Notes: generated by a model from the letters alone, not told the origin. Shown: positions 33,182 to 41,199, numbered from the stretch's first letter. The stretch: 64,000 nt of DNA from Methanocella_A sp963769045 (GCA_963769045.1 CAVYKK010000027.1:19868-83867), one strand, 5' to 3'. Made by a program: numbers and translations.

Positions 33182-33640
33182 TTACACAACGTTGTACGGC
33201 TGCATTGTGATTAAGCTTCCAGGGTTGCCGCCGGGTGACTCATATGTATGCCACACGTAAAGATCATACCCGGTTCCCACGTCCGAGGAAGACCAGTATC
33301 TGGTATTCAAGACTTTTGTCAGGGCCCCAGAACCATAGGTTATAAGACCTGCCGTCCCATAGGAATCCTGAATCCCCGTGTGATCTAAATACGCGTACTT
33401 CGCATAGTATCCCGCAGGGTTATTCGGGTCGTCATCGAGCCAAACATTGTCCTAGGATCCCCCCTCGTTCATCGGAATATCCAGGGTACTGGATATCGTT
33501 TGAGACCATTGAAAATCATATGCGTTTATATACGAAGAGTCCTGGCCGGTCCACTCATTAGCTGCATACCCGCTTTGACCGGCAATTACCAAAAGTATTA
33601 TACCAGCGAGTGCCATTATAACAAACTTGTTCTTGCGCAT
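33182..33640 (-). pseudogene. Secreted-protein gene with one in-frame TAG
   Basis: From the ATG at 33640 (GGAGA ribosome site) a signal peptide (KFVIMALAGIILLVIAGQSGYAA) leads into NEWTGQDSSYINAYDFQW and then a single TAG at 33452-33454. The same frame stays open for 89 more codons (DNVWLDDDPNNPAGYYAKYAYL through SLITMQPYNVV) to a TAA at 33182. The downstream part clearly reads as protein and keeps the same style, so this is one gene of about 152 codons broken by one nonsense codon, or read through. TAG can encode pyrrolysine in some methanogens; nothing in the window shows that this one has the system. Confidence 0.7.
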
Positions 33641-33720
33641 TGCTATTATCTCCTGGTTGTCCGGTGGGCAGGGCTTTTTGTGCTTTTGCCTGCTGTACAA
33701 CACTAAATTTCCTTTTAAAA

Positions 33721-34799
33721 TAGCATTTATGAGGCTTTTGCATAAATCGATAAAAAGTATTTGGGCATCTGGGCCGTGTCGTTTTTATGCTCAGTAAAAA
33801 CGTTTGTTCGGGCTGGCAGATGCCCGTTTCTTGCTTTGACTGTCATTGTAAAATACTTTCTGACATACACCTTGCGATGTTGGAAGCGGTCGACTGGCAG
33901 CGTTTCCGGTATCTTGAGGAGAGTAATAATCGTGGCCGGCCACCCGTGCATGGCAAGATCGCTTTGCTCCGGGCTCTCCTCTACATGGAGTTGGCCGGGA
34001 TTCCGAGCGTCAGCATGCTGGTAAGAATACTGGCAGGCGATTTATATAAAACGAAGATTCTCGGCCTCAACCAGTTGCCTTCAAACAGCACGTTCAGCAG
34101 GTTCAAAGAAAGTGTAGACATAGATCGGATCATGGTCCATTTGACTGCCTTGATTAAACGGGCGGAACCTGATTTTATGTGCATGGTCGGAGTTGACAGC
34201 ACCAGTCTACGCGCATACAGTCTCGACGACCCGGACGCTGCGTGGGGATACGATCATATCACTGAGGAGATGTATTACGGGTACAAAATACACTTACTAT
34301 ACGACCTTCCCACGCTGACGCCAATATGCAGTATAGTGACCGGGGCCAACAAACACGACGTCACCCAACTCATGCCATTATTAAAGAAACTGGGCGTACG
34401 CATCCTGTATATGAACGGATTGCTCGGCGATATCGCGTACGATTCGAAAGAAAGACTGGAACGATTGTACCCGCTCGGAATACCTTTAATAAACAGGGTT
34501 AACCGGCGGAATAGCAAACAAGAACTGCCCAGGTACCGGCTACAAGAATACATACCCTTCCACGACATCACCATGAACAAATTATATAAAAACCGGATGC
34601 ACTGCGAATACACGAACTACCTTTTAAAAGAACAGCTCAGCCTAAAACGAGTAAACACCACCAGAATATTTAGAGTCCACACAAAAACAGGACTCACACT
34701 GATAGCACGACAGATACAAGTCCTCTACCAGATAATTCGAGGAGCAAACCCACGGACTGCAATCATCGAATGAATTATGCAAAAGTCTCTAGCATTTAT
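33721..34799. mobile_element. Complete IS element with 10-bp target duplication
   Basis: The element spans 33731-34789 (1059 bp). Terminal inverted repeats of 18 bp (GAGGCTTTTGCATAAATC on the left; right end matches with two mismatches) bound one transposase gene. The 10-base sequence TAGCATTTAT lies directly outside both ends (33721-33730 and 34790-34799), an exact target duplication, so the insertion is recent. It landed about 80 bases upstream of the amber-interrupted gene, probably in or near its promoter. Confidence 0.93.
33787..34773 (+). CDS. DDE transposase (IS4/IS5-like)
   Basis: A 328-residue transposase. An N-terminal helical DNA-binding region (GRPPVHGKIALLRALLYMELAGIPS) precedes an RNase-H-fold domain with aspartates in MVGVDSTSLRA and GLLGDIAYDSKE and a glutamate in NRMHCEYTNYLLKEQ, a plausible DDE triad. 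The upstream part of the frame is open to 33761 and the exact start is uncertain. The stop codon reaches into the right terminal repeat. The gene appears intact, so the element may be active. Confidence 0.88.
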   Translation: MLSKNVCSGWQMPVSCFDCHCKILSDIHLAMLEAVDWQRFRYLEESNNRGRPPVHGKIALLRALLYMELAGIPSVSMLVRILAGDLYKTKILGLNQLPSNSTFSRFKESVDIDRIMVHLTALIKRAEPDFMCMVGVDSTSLRAYSLDDPDAAWGYDHITEEMYYGYKIHLLYDLPTLTPICSIVTGANKHDVTQLMPLLKKLGVRILYMNGLLGDIAYDSKERLERLYPLGIPLINRVNRRNSKQELPRYRLQEYIPFHDITMNKLYKNRMHCEYTNYLLKEQLSLKRVNTTRIFRVHTKTGLTLIARQIQVLYQIIRGANPRTAIIE

Positions 34800-34810
34800 A
34801 TAAGAGTATC

Positions 34811-34824
34811 TTGCTACGTAGCAA
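34811..34824. other. Perfect 14-bp palindrome
   Basis: TTGCTACGTAGCAA is fully self-complementary, 12 bases beyond the right target duplication of the IS. It could be a protein-binding site or chance. Confidence 0.4.
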
Positions 34825-34911
34825 TCGCCTGTCCCTGTACCTGTGCTACTACCTATACATGCGGCGTTTTTATTCGGGGGAAGCTCGTGTATTTAATGGA
34901 TAGTGAGAGAA

Positions 34912-34923
34912 TGCTTATATAAT
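34912..34923 (+). promoter_or_regulatory. TATA-like promoter for the winged-helix gene
   Basis: CTTATATAATTTG lies about 55 bases before the ATG at 34972, in an AT-rich stretch. Confidence 0.45.
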
Positions 34924-34971
34924 TTGATATTATTTAATGTTTTTTAACAATTATTTGGCGTGTGGTTGTGG

Positions 34972-35316
34972 ATGGAGCAGTTGGCTGTGTTCGGGGAGGA
35001 TGTTTGTCGTTCTTTGCGTCGGAGCATGGTGCGGAGGAATGTGCTCTTGTTTCTCTGGCTGTTCCAGGATGCTGCCACGATCGCTGACATTGCGAAGGGG
35101 ATCGGGTCGAATTATACGAACGTGCTGTTGGCTGTGGAGGGCGACGATGATCGGTATGCTGTGCGGTTGTCGTTGATTCGGCTGGGCCTGTTGGAGCGGG
35201 AGAACGTCGTCGGCACTTTATGGGTTTATCGTCTTACTTCCCGGGGCAAGTCGGCGGCGAAAAAGTTGAGAGAGATCGGGTATGATCTGGAAGTCCGGCC
35301 TGGCCAGGAGGCGTGA
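34972..35316 (+). CDS. Winged-helix DNA-binding protein
   Basis: About 114 residues from the ATG at 34972, with a winged-helix pattern: helix (RRNVLLFLWLFQDA), helix-turn-helix (ATIADIAKGIGSNYTNVLLAVEG), and wing (LIRLGLLERENVVGTLWVYRLTSRGKSAAKKL). It is probably a transcription regulator of the ArsR/MarR-like archaeal type, with no ligand domain. It is convergent with the metalloprotease gene (20 bases apart). An upstream ATG at 34960 is less likely because of poor spacing to the promoter. Confidence 0.75.
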   Translation: MEQLAVFGEDVCRSLRRSMVRRNVLLFLWLFQDAATIADIAKGIGSNYTNVLLAVEGDDDRYAVRLSLIRLGLLERENVVGTLWVYRLTSRGKSAAKKLREIGYDLEVRPGQEA

Positions 35317-35335
35317 TGGGCGGGCGGCTTTTTCG

Positions 35336-35881
35336 TTACTGTCGCTTGTGTTCATGCGCGAGCGCCGCCACCAGCTCGAAATCCGGCCCCTGCAGCCCCG
35401 CGACGTATCCGGCGAAAGCCTCGCAGAAGCCCTCTTCCGGCGTCGTCGAGTAGCCGGACGGTTTTCCCGGCACGAACGAGCGCGTCCACGTTTTCTGCCG
35501 CTCCCTGCCCATCCGCCCGTAGATGTAATGGCCGATCTCGTGGGAGACGATGTACTTTACGGGGCAGTCGCATTCCGGGTGGTAGCCGGCCTGTACATCG
35601 TGGCTGTACCGCTGCCGGAGCAGGCCGCAGTCCCGCAGCCATTCGGCGTTGATCAGGATGACCGGGTAGGGCAGAAAACGCAGCCAGTGGTTCAGGCACA
35701 TGGCGTAGCCGTGAAGCCGTCCGCCGAGCCATCGGTCGTCCGCATGGTGAATCGCCTTCGGCATCGGGACACTGACGACGATGGCACGATCCATTAGATC
35801 CGGATAGTCCTTTTTCAGCAGCTCGCATGCCGCAATTACCAGGTTCTGTCCTGTCTTCGACGTACCGGGCAGAAAAAACAT
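35336..35881 (-). CDS. Putative zinc metalloprotease (HEIGH motif)
   Basis: About 181 residues. The zinc-protease motif VSHEIGHYIYG (HExxH) is followed about 30 residues later by EEGFCEAFAGYV, where a glutamate can be the third zinc ligand, giving a gluzincin-like site. There is no clear signal peptide if translation starts at the ATG at 35881; in-frame upstream codons reach 35974 inside rpo7 and would add a hydrophobic stretch. A cysteine pair (HPECDCP) lies just before the motif. It probably shares a transcript with rpo7 upstream. The substrate is unknown. Confidence 0.65.
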   Translation of the reverse strand: MFFLPGTSKTGQNLVIAACELLKKDYPDLMDRAIVVSVPMPKAIHHADDRWLGGRLHGYAMCLNHWLRFLPYPVILINAEWLRDCGLLRQRYSHDVQAGYHPECDCPVKYIVSHEIGHYIYGRMGRERQKTWTRSFVPGKPSGYSTTPEEGFCEAFAGYVAGLQGPDFELVAALAHEHKRQ

Positions 35882-35913
35882 GAAAGTTAGAAATAGTAAA
35901 GAAGAGAAGAGGT

Positions 35914-36495
35914 TTACGAAGAGGCCTTGGCGGCCGGCTTCTCGCCCTTCTTCTTCTGGTCTTCCTCGATCCACTCGAGCCTGCCGAGCGCTACCTGCCG
36001 CATGGTCAGGCCGATCTTGCTCTCCCTCGGGTCGTGCTCGTTCAGGCTGACCGCCACGATGCGGGCACGGACCTTGTCGCCCTCGTTGAGCGACCTGTTG
36101 CTGTCTCTGCTGGTCAGCCGGGCGTTCTTCTCGTCGTAGGTCATGAACTCGTCCGCGATCTGGCTGACGTGCACGAGGCAGTCGACGGGGCCCACGGCGA
36201 CGAACGCGCCGAAGTTGACGATCTCGACGACCGTCCCTTCCACGATCTCCTGCAGCTCGGGCTTGTACGCGATAGCGTCGAAAGCGACCTCGTAGTAGAC
36301 TGCGCCGTCGCCTACAAGGATGTGGCCCTCGCCGATATCTACAACGTCTGTGACAGCTACGATCGAGCCGAGCGTCTTGTCAATACGGCCCTCGAGCTTC
36401 TCGCGTAATGTCTCGGCGATCACTTTCTCAAGGTCCTCTTCCAGCCTCTGCGGCGGTATTCTGATGATATCTACAAGCCTCACTTTTCTATACAT
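35914..36495 (-). CDS. rpo7: RNA polymerase subunit Rpo7 (RpoE')
   Basis: A 193-residue subunit of archaeal RNA polymerase that forms the stalk with Rpo4 and binds emerging RNA. The N-terminal RNP-like domain (MYRKVRLVDIIRIPPQRL) and the C-terminal S1 domain (VEGTVVEIVNFGAFVAVGPVDCLVHVSQI) are clear. A Lys/Ala-rich tail of about 20 residues is a local addition. In many archaea spt4 follows rpo7; here a metalloprotease-like gene follows instead. Confidence 0.94.
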   Translation of the reverse strand: MYRKVRLVDIIRIPPQRLEEDLEKVIAETLREKLEGRIDKTLGSIVAVTDVVDIGEGHILVGDGAVYYEVAFDAIAYKPELQEIVEGTVVEIVNFGAFVAVGPVDCLVHVSQIADEFMTYDEKNARLTSRDSNRSLNEGDKVRARIVAVSLNEHDPRESKIGLTMRQVALGRLEWIEEDQKKKGEKPAAKASS

Positions 36496-36547
36496 ACAAT
36501 ATCCATCCAGTCAGCGATCGAATGATTGTCACGATCATTATTCTTAT

Positions 36548-36588
36548 CGAGTGACGCCGTCCGACATCGTTTGATGTCGGCTCACTCG
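36548..36588. other. Intergenic hairpin between the PIN gene and rpo7
   Basis: CCGACATC-GTTT-GATGTCGG (36561-36580), with outer arms CGAGTGA (36548-36554) and TCACTCG (36582-36588). It begins at the PIN stop codon and precedes rpo7, so in the minus-strand transcript it forms a strong stem that could act as a processing site, attenuator or terminator. Confidence 0.65.
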
Positions 36589-36947
36589 ACAGCCAGCATA
36601 TGCCGGCTCCTCATGAAGATGGTCTTCACGCCATCTTTCTTCAGCCGTTTCCGGAGCGCCGCGTCGTTGGTGAAGACGGCGGCTCCCATTTCTTTCGCGA
36701 GGCGGGCGATCACGTCGTCGGCGTTACCCGGCGCCTCTATGACCTCGCACCGCTTCGACAGCTCCAGGGCCACGGCCAGCGCCACCCTGTCGCTACCTTT
36801 CACTTTGCTCTTCAGCGATTCCAGCTCGTCGCTCACCGCGGACGGGATCACGCATTCGTCATAGCCCAGCGCCTGCAGCTCCTCGAACACGTCGATGCCG
36901 TGCTGCGCCGGGACCATGAGCCCGTTGGTGTCGACGAGGACCTTCAC
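36582..36947 (-). CDS. PIN-domain nuclease-like protein
   Basis: A 121-residue PIN domain beginning VKVLVDTNGLMVP, with acidic residues expected for metal binding in VDTNG, SDELESL, NADDVIARLA and FTNDAALRKRL. The GTG start at 36947 overlaps the aIF2 gamma stop (GTGA). The same layout, a short FCF1/VapC-like PIN gene joined to aIF2 gamma and followed by rpo7, is known in archaeal genomes and suggests a role in RNA or ribosome processing rather than a mobile toxin. No antitoxin gene is adjacent. Confidence 0.85.
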   Translation of the reverse strand: MKVLVDTNGLMVPAQHGIDVFEELQALGYDECVIPSAVSDELESLKSKVKGSDRVALAVALELSKRCEVIEAPGNADDVIARLAKEMGAAVFTNDAALRKRLKKDGVKTIFMRSRHMLAVE

Positions 36948-38173
36948 TCCTTCAGGACTCCTATGCCGATGAGGCGCCACCTGGCGCCGACCCTGCGGCT
37001 GATGGCGATGTGCGAGCCGATCTCGGCGCACACCGGCCGCTTGAGCCTGACTTCCGCCTCGTTCGTCCGGGCGGAAGAGACTACGCCGATGGTCGTGGAC
37101 GTGCCCACGCTGAGCATCAGCGGCTCGCTGGTAGCGATGGGCTTTACGGCCATCGCTTCCTCCGAGACGCCGACTACGCGTTCGAGCAGCTGGGTCTTCA
37201 TGACGAACTTGTGCCACACCGGGGGCAGCGTGCCGGGCTTGCCGGCGACCTGTCCTGCCATGGCGTCGCTCTTGGTCATGGCCGGGTCGAGCTTCGTGCC
37301 TACTGCAAGAAGACCGCCGGGCGTCGCGACGTCGACGGATTCTCCGCCATAGACGAGACGGGTGATCTGCGTGTTGATGGGCAGCCAGTTGGTCTTACCC
37401 TCGTACTCGACTTTCCGGCCGGGCCGGATCTCGATCTCGTCCTTGACCGTAAGCTTGCCCTGTGATATGGTGCCTCCGAGGACGCCTCCGTTCAGTTTCG
37501 CCGGGAGCGTGCCAGGGCGGTTGACGTCGAACGACCTTGCCACGTACATGAGGGGCGGCTTCTCGAGGTCGTGCTTCGGCGTCGGGATGGTCTCCTCGAT
37601 GGTCTTGATCAGGACGTCGATATTGACGTTCTGCTGGGCCGATATTGGCACGATCGGGGCGTTTTCCGCCACTGTGCCCTTCACGAAGGCCTTGATCTGG
37701 TTATAGTGCTTCATCGCCTCCTCGCGGGAGACGATATCGATCTTGTTCTGCGCGATGACCACGTTCTTGATGCCGATGATGTCCAGCGCCATCAGGTGCT
37801 CTTTCGTTTGCGGTTGCGGACAGGGCTCGTTGGCCGCGATGACCAGCACCGCGCCGTCCATGATCGCCGCACCCGACAGCATCGTGGCCATCAGGGTCTC
37901 GTGGCCTGGCGAGTCGACAAAGGAGACGGTCCGCAGTTCCTCCACGTCTTTGCCGCACGCCGGGCACTCCGGCTTGGAGCAGTAACACTCCGGCTCGTTG
38001 CAGTTCTTGCATTTATAAAAAGTACAGTCGGCGTAGCCGAGCCGTATCGAGATGCCCCGCTTGAGCTCCTCGCTGTGGGTGTCCGTCCACACGCCCGACA
38101 GCGCGCTCACCAGGGTGGTCTTACCGTGGTCGACGTGGCCCACCATACCGATATTAACGACAGGTTGTGACAA
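36944..38173 (-). CDS. eif2g: Translation initiation factor aIF2 subunit gamma
   Basis: A 409-residue GTPase that carries initiator Met-tRNA to the ribosome. The G1 motif GHVDHGKTT, the zinc knuckle CKNCNEPECYCSKPECPACG, the G3 motif VDSPGHE and the G4 motif NKID (QNKIDIV) are present, followed by the two beta-barrel domains of the EF-Tu family (PGTLPAKLNGGVLGGTISQG and RRVGARWRLIGIG). The length is normal. The beta subunit is encoded separately at 7681-8295; alpha is not in the window. Confidence 0.95.
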   Translation of the reverse strand: MSQPVVNIGMVGHVDHGKTTLVSALSGVWTDTHSEELKRGISIRLGYADCTFYKCKNCNEPECYCSKPECPACGKDVEELRTVSFVDSPGHETLMATMLSGAAIMDGAVLVIAANEPCPQPQTKEHLMALDIIGIKNVVIAQNKIDIVSREEAMKHYNQIKAFVKGTVAENAPIVPISAQQNVNIDVLIKTIEETIPTPKHDLEKPPLMYVARSFDVNRPGTLPAKLNGGVLGGTISQGKLTVKDEIEIRPGRKVEYEGKTNWLPINTQITRLVYGGESVDVATPGGLLAVGTKLDPAMTKSDAMAGQVAGKPGTLPPVWHKFVMKTQLLERVVGVSEEAMAVKPIATSEPLMLSVGTSTTIGVVSSARTNEAEVRLKRPVCAEIGSHIAISRRVGARWRLIGIGVLKE

Positions 38174-38371
38174 ATTTGCTATCCTCCGCGGAAAATAATA
38201 TTAAGCCTGGATTAATTCTTTATATATTACTCTGAGCGTTCATTCGTCTTAAGTATCACTTCTCATATAAGTACATTTTTACATTTGTATCGGGGAAGTT
38301 GTTACATAAGGCGTGCTGATACGGCAATTAATCGTGGCGACAGAGCCTGGCACCAGATACGGGGTTTCCAC

Positions 38372-38725
38372 ATGGACCGATTCGTGGAAGTGGCTAAGGC
38401 GGGAGAGCTAAAGGGCGGCGAAATGAAAAAGGTCCGCATAGAAGGACGTGAATACCTGCTCGTCCGTACACTGGACAGTTTCTATTGTGCGGACGCCCGC
38501 TGCCCGCACCTGGACGGCGACCTGTCAAAGGGCACGCTGACAGGAACCATTGTCACGTGTCCCGACCACTTCAGCCAGTTCGACCTGGCCAGTGGCGCTA
38601 TCGTCCGATGGACGAACCTGTCCGGTACTGTGGCCCGCATGGATCTGCGGACGCACCCCCCGAAACCCCTGGCTGTCTACGAGGTGAAGGTGGAGGGAGA
38701 CCGGGTGCTTGCCCTTCTGTCGTGA
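38372..38725 (+). CDS. Rieske [2Fe-2S] protein
   Basis: About 117 residues from the ATG at 38372, a small soluble Rieske ferredoxin. The cluster motifs are CPHLDGDL and CPDHFSQFD (Cys-X-His and Cys-X2-His). The N-terminal strand pattern (VEVAKAGELKGGEMKKVRIEG) is typical of dioxygenase-type Rieske ferredoxins. There is no membrane helix, so it is not the bc1 type. The partner is unknown; a CDGSH iron-sulfur protein gene follows on the same strand after 96 bases. Confidence 0.88.
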   Translation: MDRFVEVAKAGELKGGEMKKVRIEGREYLLVRTLDSFYCADARCPHLDGDLSKGTLTGTIVTCPDHFSQFDLASGAIVRWTNLSGTVARMDLRTHPPKPLAVYEVKVEGDRVLALLS

Positions 38726-38821
38726 GCGCAGGCCTATCCCGGCTAATGCTGGCATTACGGCCATGTTCTTAACGATCGTCACAGTAACTATATTACCGGG
38801 CTAATCCATTGATCGGGTAAG

Positions 38822-39556
38822 GTGTTGTACCTGGACAAACCCAAAGTACCCGAATCGCACACGTGCAAAGTCGTTGTCTCGAAGGACGGGCCGTACCTCG
38901 TTTCAGGAGGCCTGCCAATGTCGAAGGAGATCATTGTCGTCGATCCCGCCGAGGGATGCCCGACCGAATGGGTGCCGGGCGAGACGTACCCGGACAAGGA
39001 TGCGTATGCGCTATGCCGCTGCGGCGAGTCGAAGCATAAGCCGTTCTGCGACGGCACGCACGCGAAAACCGGATTCGACGGCACGGAAACGGCCAGCCGG
39101 CAGAAATACCTCGACGAGACGGATGTCATCGGGGGCAAGGACATCGCGTTGCTGGATGTTAAGCCCCTCTGCGCCCGCGCCAGGTTCTGTCACCAGGCTG
39201 GCGGTGTCTGGGAGCTCGTTTACAACCAGAAAGACCCTGCGACCAGAGAACGGGCTGAAAAGATCGCCGGCCAATGCCCGACGGGACGGCTGGTCATCTG
39301 GGACAAGAAGACCGAAATGCCCGTCGAGCCACACTTCGAGCCTTCGATCAGCCTGATCGAGGACCCGGAGAAAGGCGTCAGCGGCGGAATATGGCTCAAG
39401 GGCGGCATACCGCTGGAGTCAGCCGACGGGAAGAAGTACGAGACCCGGAACCGGGTCACGCTATGCCGTTGCGGGCAGTCGGGCAACAAGCCGTTCTGCG
39501 ACGGCAGCCACATCGACTGCGGATTCAACGACGGCGATAGCTCTCTCAAGGAATAA
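38822..39556 (+). CDS. Dual CDGSH iron-sulfur protein
   Basis: A 244-residue protein with two CDGSH-type [2Fe-2S] sites, LCRCGESKHKPFCDGTH and LCRCGQSGNKPFCDGSH, one in each half. Between them a segment with CARARFCHQAGG and GQCPTGRL looks like a divergent mono-cluster ferredoxin domain. Such proteins may store or pass on clusters or electrons in the cytoplasm. The GTG at 38822 is the start that keeps the full N-terminal strand. It lies between the Rieske and DHH genes on the same strand. Confidence 0.88.
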   Translation: MLYLDKPKVPESHTCKVVVSKDGPYLVSGGLPMSKEIIVVDPAEGCPTEWVPGETYPDKDAYALCRCGESKHKPFCDGTHAKTGFDGTETASRQKYLDETDVIGGKDIALLDVKPLCARARFCHQAGGVWELVYNQKDPATRERAEKIAGQCPTGRLVIWDKKTEMPVEPHFEPSISLIEDPEKGVSGGIWLKGGIPLESADGKKYETRNRVTLCRCGQSGNKPFCDGSHIDCGFNDGDSSLKE

Positions 39557-39607
39557 TGTGCAGAGAGTTTATCGTAAATCCTGTCATAAAGAGACCGTTG
39601 TGATCTG

Positions 39608-40561
39608 ATGAGGACGATCATTCTCACCCATGCGGACAGCGACGGCCTGTGCGCCGGCGCGGTCGCGCTCGCGGCCAACCCTGATTCGCCGCTTTTCTTC
39701 ACGAACGCAGTCAGCGTGCTGGCCGACCTTGAGCAGGCAAAGGGGTTCGACCGCGTGGTAGTCTGCGATATCGCGATCAACATCCCGACGTCCGCCCGGC
39801 TCAAGGCGATGGTCGACATCATGGCAAGGGAAGCCGAGGTCATCTACATCGATCACCACCCGCTGCCGGAAGGCTTCGAGGCCGAATGGCTGACCAGTGA
39901 CGTCACGTCCAGCGCTTCGGAGATGACCTATCGATATTTCCGTAAAGACCTGCCTGCGGATATGAGCAGGGTGGCACTCTACGGCGCGATTGGCGACTAC
40001 CGGGACAACTCGGAGAGCATCCACGAAATGGTGCAGGACTGGGACAAACGGAGCCTGTACTATCAGGCCGGCACGCTGTCACAGGGCATCGAGATCGGCC
40101 GGCGTGACTACGAGTTCAAGCGCTGGCTGGTCACGCAGCTCTCGAAGAACGTCCAGCCCTCGGACATCGACATCCTGGCGAAGAACGCGATCATCGCTTC
40201 CCGGCAGGAGAACGAGCTGCGGAAACGGGTGGCCAGGGACGTGATCAGCATGAGCAATGTCTCTTACGTCATGGACCAGAATGCCTGCATGTCCAAAGCG
40301 GCAATCTACGCCCGCGTATACGGGCGTACGCCAGTCGGACTGTCCGCGGAGTACCGGGACCACCGGGACGCCTACGACTTTAGCATTCGCGCGATAGGTA
40401 ACCTGAACCTGAACCTCATCCTGAGCACGACCACGGCAAAATATGGCGGCAGCGGCGGCGGGCATCCACTGGCTGCAGGCGGCCGGGTGCCCGCAGGCAA
40501 GCTGAAGCACTTCCTGAAAGACCTCGACGAGGCCGTGACGGCAGCCCTGGCGAAATCGTGA
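39608..40561 (+). CDS. DHH/DHHA1 family phosphoesterase
   Basis: A 317-residue protein with the DHH motifs THADSDGLCAGA, VCDIAIN, YIDHHPLPEG and GAIGDYRD, and a C-terminal DHHA1 domain ending in GGSGGGHPLAAGGRVP. Archaeal relatives act as RecJ-like exonucleases or nanoRNases, or hydrolyse cyclic dinucleotides; the size and lack of extra domains fit a soluble enzyme with two metal ions. The true substrate is not decided by sequence. Confidence 0.87.
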   Translation: MRTIILTHADSDGLCAGAVALAANPDSPLFFTNAVSVLADLEQAKGFDRVVVCDIAINIPTSARLKAMVDIMAREAEVIYIDHHPLPEGFEAEWLTSDVTSSASEMTYRYFRKDLPADMSRVALYGAIGDYRDNSESIHEMVQDWDKRSLYYQAGTLSQGIEIGRRDYEFKRWLVTQLSKNVQPSDIDILAKNAIIASRQENELRKRVARDVISMSNVSYVMDQNACMSKAAIYARVYGRTPVGLSAEYRDHRDAYDFSIRAIGNLNLNLILSTTTAKYGGSGGGHPLAAGGRVPAGKLKHFLKDLDEAVTAALAKS

Positions 40562-40570
40562 GGTCTCAGT

Positions 40571-40749
40571 AGGTTGCAAGAGGTCACAGAGCTTCACCAC
40601 AGAGGTCACAGAGGCCACAGAGGTATCCACAGAGGGCGTTTTTAATAGATGGCTAACGGGAAGCCTTTTCATTAAATAAACCTCTGTGTCGTCCTCTGTG
40701 GCCTCTGTGACCTCTGTGGTGAAAACCCTCTGTTACCTCCTGCGACCTC
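40571..40749. repeat. CACAGAGGT hairpin repeat (copy A)
   Basis: The left arm (40571-40635) has repeated 9-base units such as CACAGAGGT, CACAGAGGC and CACAGAGGT; the right arm (40681-40749) is the reverse complement with a few mismatches; the 45-base loop is AT-rich. Copy B at 53378-53552 has nearly the same arms. It fills the 40562-40815 gap, with no gene inside. Confidence 0.88.
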
Positions 40750-40815
40750 CGAGCCCTCTGAGTTGCCAAAACATATTAATATGAGTAGACACTATTTGCA
40801 AGGCGGTGATTCCGC

Positions 40816-41010
40816 ATGGGAAAGACTGGAAGCATAGAATGGGTCCAGATCCGGGGCAGGAAGGGCCAGATGAGACTCGTACCGAAGGGCGATTCTCAGG
40901 CCAACAAGCCGGGACCCTCACAGCGCTATGATGCCAGAGGCTTCGTGAGCCGCGTTTCCGCAAGGACGAAGAAGAACGTGCTCGGCGTTAAGTCTAAGGC
41001 AAAGAAGTAA
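40816..41010 (+). CDS. Small basic methanogen protein (DUF5350-like)
   Basis: A 64-residue lysine/arginine-rich protein, MGKTGSIEWVQIRGRKGQ at the start and a KKNVLGVKSKAKK tail. The size, charge and GKTGSIEW start resemble a small family conserved in methanogens (DUF5350); its role is unknown, possibly RNA or ribosome binding. A GGTGAT ribosome site precedes the ATG. A GGCCCC-ACTCGT-GGGGCC hairpin follows 28 bases after the stop. Confidence 0.75.
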   Translation: MGKTGSIEWVQIRGRKGQMRLVPKGDSQANKPGPSQRYDARGFVSRVSARTKKNVLGVKSKAKK

Positions 41011-41037
41011 AACTATATCCTTTTTAACCGTCAGAAT

Positions 41038-41055
41038 GGCCCCACTCGTGGGGCC
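41038..41055 (+). terminator. Hairpin after the small basic gene
   Basis: GGCCCC-ACTCGT-GGGGCC forms a 6-bp GC stem just after the DUF5350-like gene. There is no strong T-run, so it could be a processing site rather than a terminator. Confidence 0.4.
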
Positions 41056-41199
41056 TGACTCGTATTTACCTGATTTTGTTGTTACATCGTCCAGTGATGC
41101 TCGTATCGATATGCAATCGCCTGCGGCCGGCATAGTAAAGCTTTTATAAAATTTCAACAACATTAGTTGTTTGTTTAAAATCTACATGTCCGGTACGAT

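Noticed and set aside
33452..33454. Firm claim that this TAG encodes pyrrolysine
   Set aside because: No pyl genes are seen in the window and the gene is not a methylamine methyltransferase, so it is kept only as an open question.
36582..37217. Longer 211-codon version of the PIN gene
   Set aside because: The first 90 codons overlap aIF2 gamma out of frame and look random; the PIN domain begins at the GTG at 36947.
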